Position numbers and translations under genes: made by a program
Notes under the pieces: generated by a model
Database searches by the model: none
The model's input: only the letters and a program-made list of their open reading frames with translations
Told to the model about the DNA's origin: nothing
Part shown: piece by piece, positions 14,336 to 15,908 of the stretch
Layout: every line of letters starts with the position of its first letter
Numbering within the stretch: position 1 is the stretch's first letter
From: CAZYWA01 sp964650975 [NCBI: uncultured bacterium]
Lineage (GTDB): Bacteria > JADJOY01
Length of the DNA stretch: 15,908 bases
Reading direction: 5' to 3'
Assembly (NCBI GenBank): GCA_964650975.1
Contig: CAZYWA010000147.1
Coordinates: 1-15,908, forward strand

Positions 14336-14395
14336 TCACGACTTTGACCGACGGCCGGTGACGTGTACCGGCGCGCGGCCACCTCTCGCACGCGA

Positions 14396-15865
14396 ATGAC
14401 CGCGACCTCGGACACGGCGCGGAAGCTCGCGGCCACGGCGGCGACCGCCACCATGCTGCTCGCGGTGGCGGCACGCGTGCGTGCCGCCGACGAGGGCGTC
14501 AACGGCTTCATGCTGGGGCCGCTCGCCGTGCTCCCGACGCTCGGCGTCGAGACCGATTACGACGACAACATCCTGGTGCAGGCGAAGGATCCCGAGGCGG
14601 ACGGGGTTTTCCGCGGCGTGGGCCGGCTCGACTTGCGGCTGCCGCGGCCGTCGGAGACCGAGCCGCGTCCCTCTCCTCCGCCACCCGACTCCGAGCGGCC
14701 GATCGTCACTCCGTCGGAGCTGCTCGACGCCGCCTCGGCGAGGCTGGTCTTCCCGAGCGACGTGGCCACGCCCGAGACATCCGACGATCCCGGGTACGTC
14801 CCTCAACGCGATCCAGGCTTGAGCCGCGCGCGCCCGCACACCACCCTCGACCTCGGTTACGAGGCGGCGGGAACGGTGTTCGCGTCGCACGGCGAGTTCA
14901 ACACGCTCGATCAGTCGGTGTCGGGTGCCGCGACGCAGACGCTACCGGGCGGGTTCGCGCTGGGTGTCGCGGGCGAATGGATCGACCGGACGACCACCTC
15001 GAGCGACCTCTCCGACTTCGCCCAGTTCGCCTCCGACCTGCGGCTGGTGGGCGCCAACTTCGACCGCGGCGCCATCGGCGCGCTGGTCGGCTGGGCGCCG
15101 ACACCCGTGTGGTACCTCGAGACCGACGGTCTCTACTACGTCTCGACGCTCGGCCCCAAGCCCTACGATCTCTTCGGGTTCGACGTTTTCGAGGCGTCCT
15201 TCAAGCTGCGCCGTACCTTCGACGGCGGTTGGCTGATCGAGCCGCGCCTCGACGCGGGTCGGATCGACGGCCAGGCGACCGCGGCCGCGCTACGCCGCTC
15301 CGGGCTGGTGCAGCCGTTCGTGCCCCTCGATTTCACCGGCGATCCGCGTGCCGCGACCCTCACCCAGGGATCGGTGCGAGTCGCCGGTCCGCTCACGCCC
15401 AAGGTGAGCCTCGAAGCGCGAGCGGGAGCGCAGAGCCGCACCTTCGACGAGAACGCCTTCACCGGGTACCTCGACTTCCTGGCGGAAGGCACGCTCACCT
15501 GGGCCGTGCAGCCTCATCTCAAGCTCGAGGCCGGCGGCTCGCGCGAGCCGCTCGACGTGTTCGGCAAGGACGGCTCGTTCCTGGTCCGCGATCAGGGCCT
15601 GGCCCGCGCGTCGCTGGTTTTCTTGCGTGACTGGGACGCGCACCTCGAGGCGGACGGCGGGCTCGACGTGTTCGACCGCGAGAGCTCGCTCACCGGCGAG
15701 GAGCGCCGCGACCGGTTCGTGGGCGGCGAGCTGGGTCTCGGCTGGGAGCCGCATCCGTGGCTGCGGGTCGAGGCGTCGTTGCGTGGCCGGACTCGCTCCA
15801 GCAACGAATCGACCGAAGCCACAGAGCGGATCCGCACCGGGCTCCGGTTGTGGCTCAGGTACTGA
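14396..15865 (+). CDS. Putative outer-membrane beta-barrel protein
   Basis: A 489-residue secreted protein from the ATG at 14396. A Sec signal peptide is visible (basic start TARK, hydrophobic LAATAATATMLLAVAARV, cleavage near VRA-ADEG around residue 30). The mature start contains LPTLGVETDYDDNIL, with the DDN typical of beta-barrel porin-like proteins (BBP2/EpsL-like group) that accompany exopolysaccharide export genes. A Pro-rich insertion lies near 85-100. The remainder is alternating polar/hydrophobic strands with Gly and aromatic residues, for example FALGVAGEWIDRTT, VWYLETDGLYYVS and HLKLEAGGSREP. It ends in RIRTGLRLWLRY, a strand with a terminal aromatic residue as barrel assembly signals require. 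The GTG at 14363 is an alternative start adding 11 residues. Neither start has a clear ribosome site. An export or anchoring role for the polysaccharide made by the upstream genes is inference from family context. Confidence 0.75.
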   Translation: MTATSDTARKLAATAATATMLLAVAARVRAADEGVNGFMLGPLAVLPTLGVETDYDDNILVQAKDPEADGVFRGVGRLDLRLPRPSETEPRPSPPPPDSERPIVTPSELLDAASARLVFPSDVATPETSDDPGYVPQRDPGLSRARPHTTLDLGYEAAGTVFASHGEFNTLDQSVSGAATQTLPGGFALGVAGEWIDRTTTSSDLSDFAQFASDLRLVGANFDRGAIGALVGWAPTPVWYLETDGLYYVSTLGPKPYDLFGFDVFEASFKLRRTFDGGWLIEPRLDAGRIDGQATAAALRRSGLVQPFVPLDFTGDPRAATLTQGSVRVAGPLTPKVSLEARAGAQSRTFDENAFTGYLDFLAEGTLTWAVQPHLKLEAGGSREPLDVFGKDGSFLVRDQGLARASLVFLRDWDAHLEADGGLDVFDRESSLTGEERRDRFVGGELGLGWEPHPWLRVEASLRGRTRSSNESTEATERIRTGLRLWLRY

Positions 15866-15870
15866 ATCTC

Positions 15871-15908
15871 TCGGGGGGCTGTTCCACCCCCCCGCCCCGT
15901 CCGGAGTG
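15871..15908 (+). repeat. Structured intergenic repeat, copy 2 (cut by window end)
   Basis: It begins TCGGGGGGCTGT 5 nt after the barrel gene stop and ends at the window edge with CCCCGTCCGGAGTG (15895-15908), identical to 7543-7556 in copy 1. The window stops inside what would be the loop of the second inverted repeat. Confidence 0.7.
15872..15894 (+). terminator. GC hairpin of repeat copy 2
   Basis: Arms CGGGGGGCTG (15872-15881) and CACCCCCCCG (15885-15894) pair around a TTC loop with one C/C mismatch. Length and loop are the same as the hairpin at 7520-7542, but stem bases differ while mostly keeping pairing. No T-tract follows before the window end. A terminator or 3' end protector is likely. 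Confidence 0.5.

Noticed and set aside
14363-14395. Twin-arginine signal in the barrel protein using the GTG start
   Set aside because: The extension has YRRAAT but lacks the S/T-RR-x-F-L-K pattern and hydrophobic context; the Sec signal after the ATG at 14396 is sufficient.
1-15908. CRISPR arrays, tRNA or rRNA genes, insertion sequences
   Set aside because: No evenly spaced direct repeats, no cloverleaf or conserved rRNA words, and no transposase motifs or terminal inverted repeats were seen on either strand.

Overview
The window is GC-rich, densely coding DNA with very short intergenic gaps and frequent start/stop overlaps. It points to a Gram-negative bacterium, because it carries two heptosyltransferase-type (GT9) enzymes, an outer-membrane beta-barrel protein with a signal peptide, and a Tat translocase subunit. 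The zinc-ribbon plus DUF3426 protein and the overall style recall Myxococcota/Deltaproteobacteria or poorly cultured GC-rich phyla such as Eisenbacteria or Gemmatimonadota. The sequence alone does not settle the phylum. I see no rRNA, tRNA, CRISPR array, transposase, phage gene or replication origin.

Layout. (A) 2-4775, plus strand: a surface-glycan block of a SAM methyltransferase (5' end cut off by the window), an APH/choline-kinase-fold small-molecule kinase, a second SAM methyltransferase, and two GT9 glycosyltransferases whose starts overlap the preceding stops (TTGA and GTGA). (B) 4776-7494, plus strand: a 213-bp spacer with a good promoter, then a WecG/TagA-family (GT26) glycosyltransferase and a polyprenyl-phosphate sugar-1-phosphate transferase. 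These two enzyme types commonly perform the first two steps of building a lipid-linked exopolysaccharide or O-antigen repeat unit. (C) 7495-7617: a structured intergenic repeat with two strong hairpins. (D) 7618-9462, minus strand: a long coiled-coil protein of unknown function. (E) 9630-11691, plus strand: a cobalamin-domain radical SAM enzyme, then a TatA-like protein with its own probable promoter. (F) 11634-14238, minus strand: a two-gene unit of a helical-repeat (LRV/HEAT-like) protein and a zinc-ribbon/DUF3426 single-pass membrane protein. Its last codons overlap the end of tatA on the opposite strand. (G) 14396-15865, plus strand: a putative outer-membrane beta-barrel protein of the kind often linked to exopolysaccharide export, divergent from F. 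(H) 15871-15908: a second copy of the repeat in C, cut by the window edge.

Blocks A, B and probably G fit one theme: synthesis and export of a cell-surface polysaccharide or LPS. The phosphotransferase and GT26 enzyme would start the chain on undecaprenyl phosphate, the GT9 enzymes extend a core or repeat, the methyltransferases and kinase decorate it, and the barrel could take part in export or anchoring. The coiled-coil protein, radical SAM enzyme, TatA and the zinc-ribbon/LRV pair are not obviously part of that pathway.

The most interesting non-coding signal is the repeat found directly after the stop codons at 7494 and 15865. Its first hairpin is 23 nt in both copies. The stems differ in sequence but largely keep pairing (two compensatory pair changes), the UUC loop is invariant, and 14 nt downstream are identical. 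No stretch over 300 bases lacks a gene.
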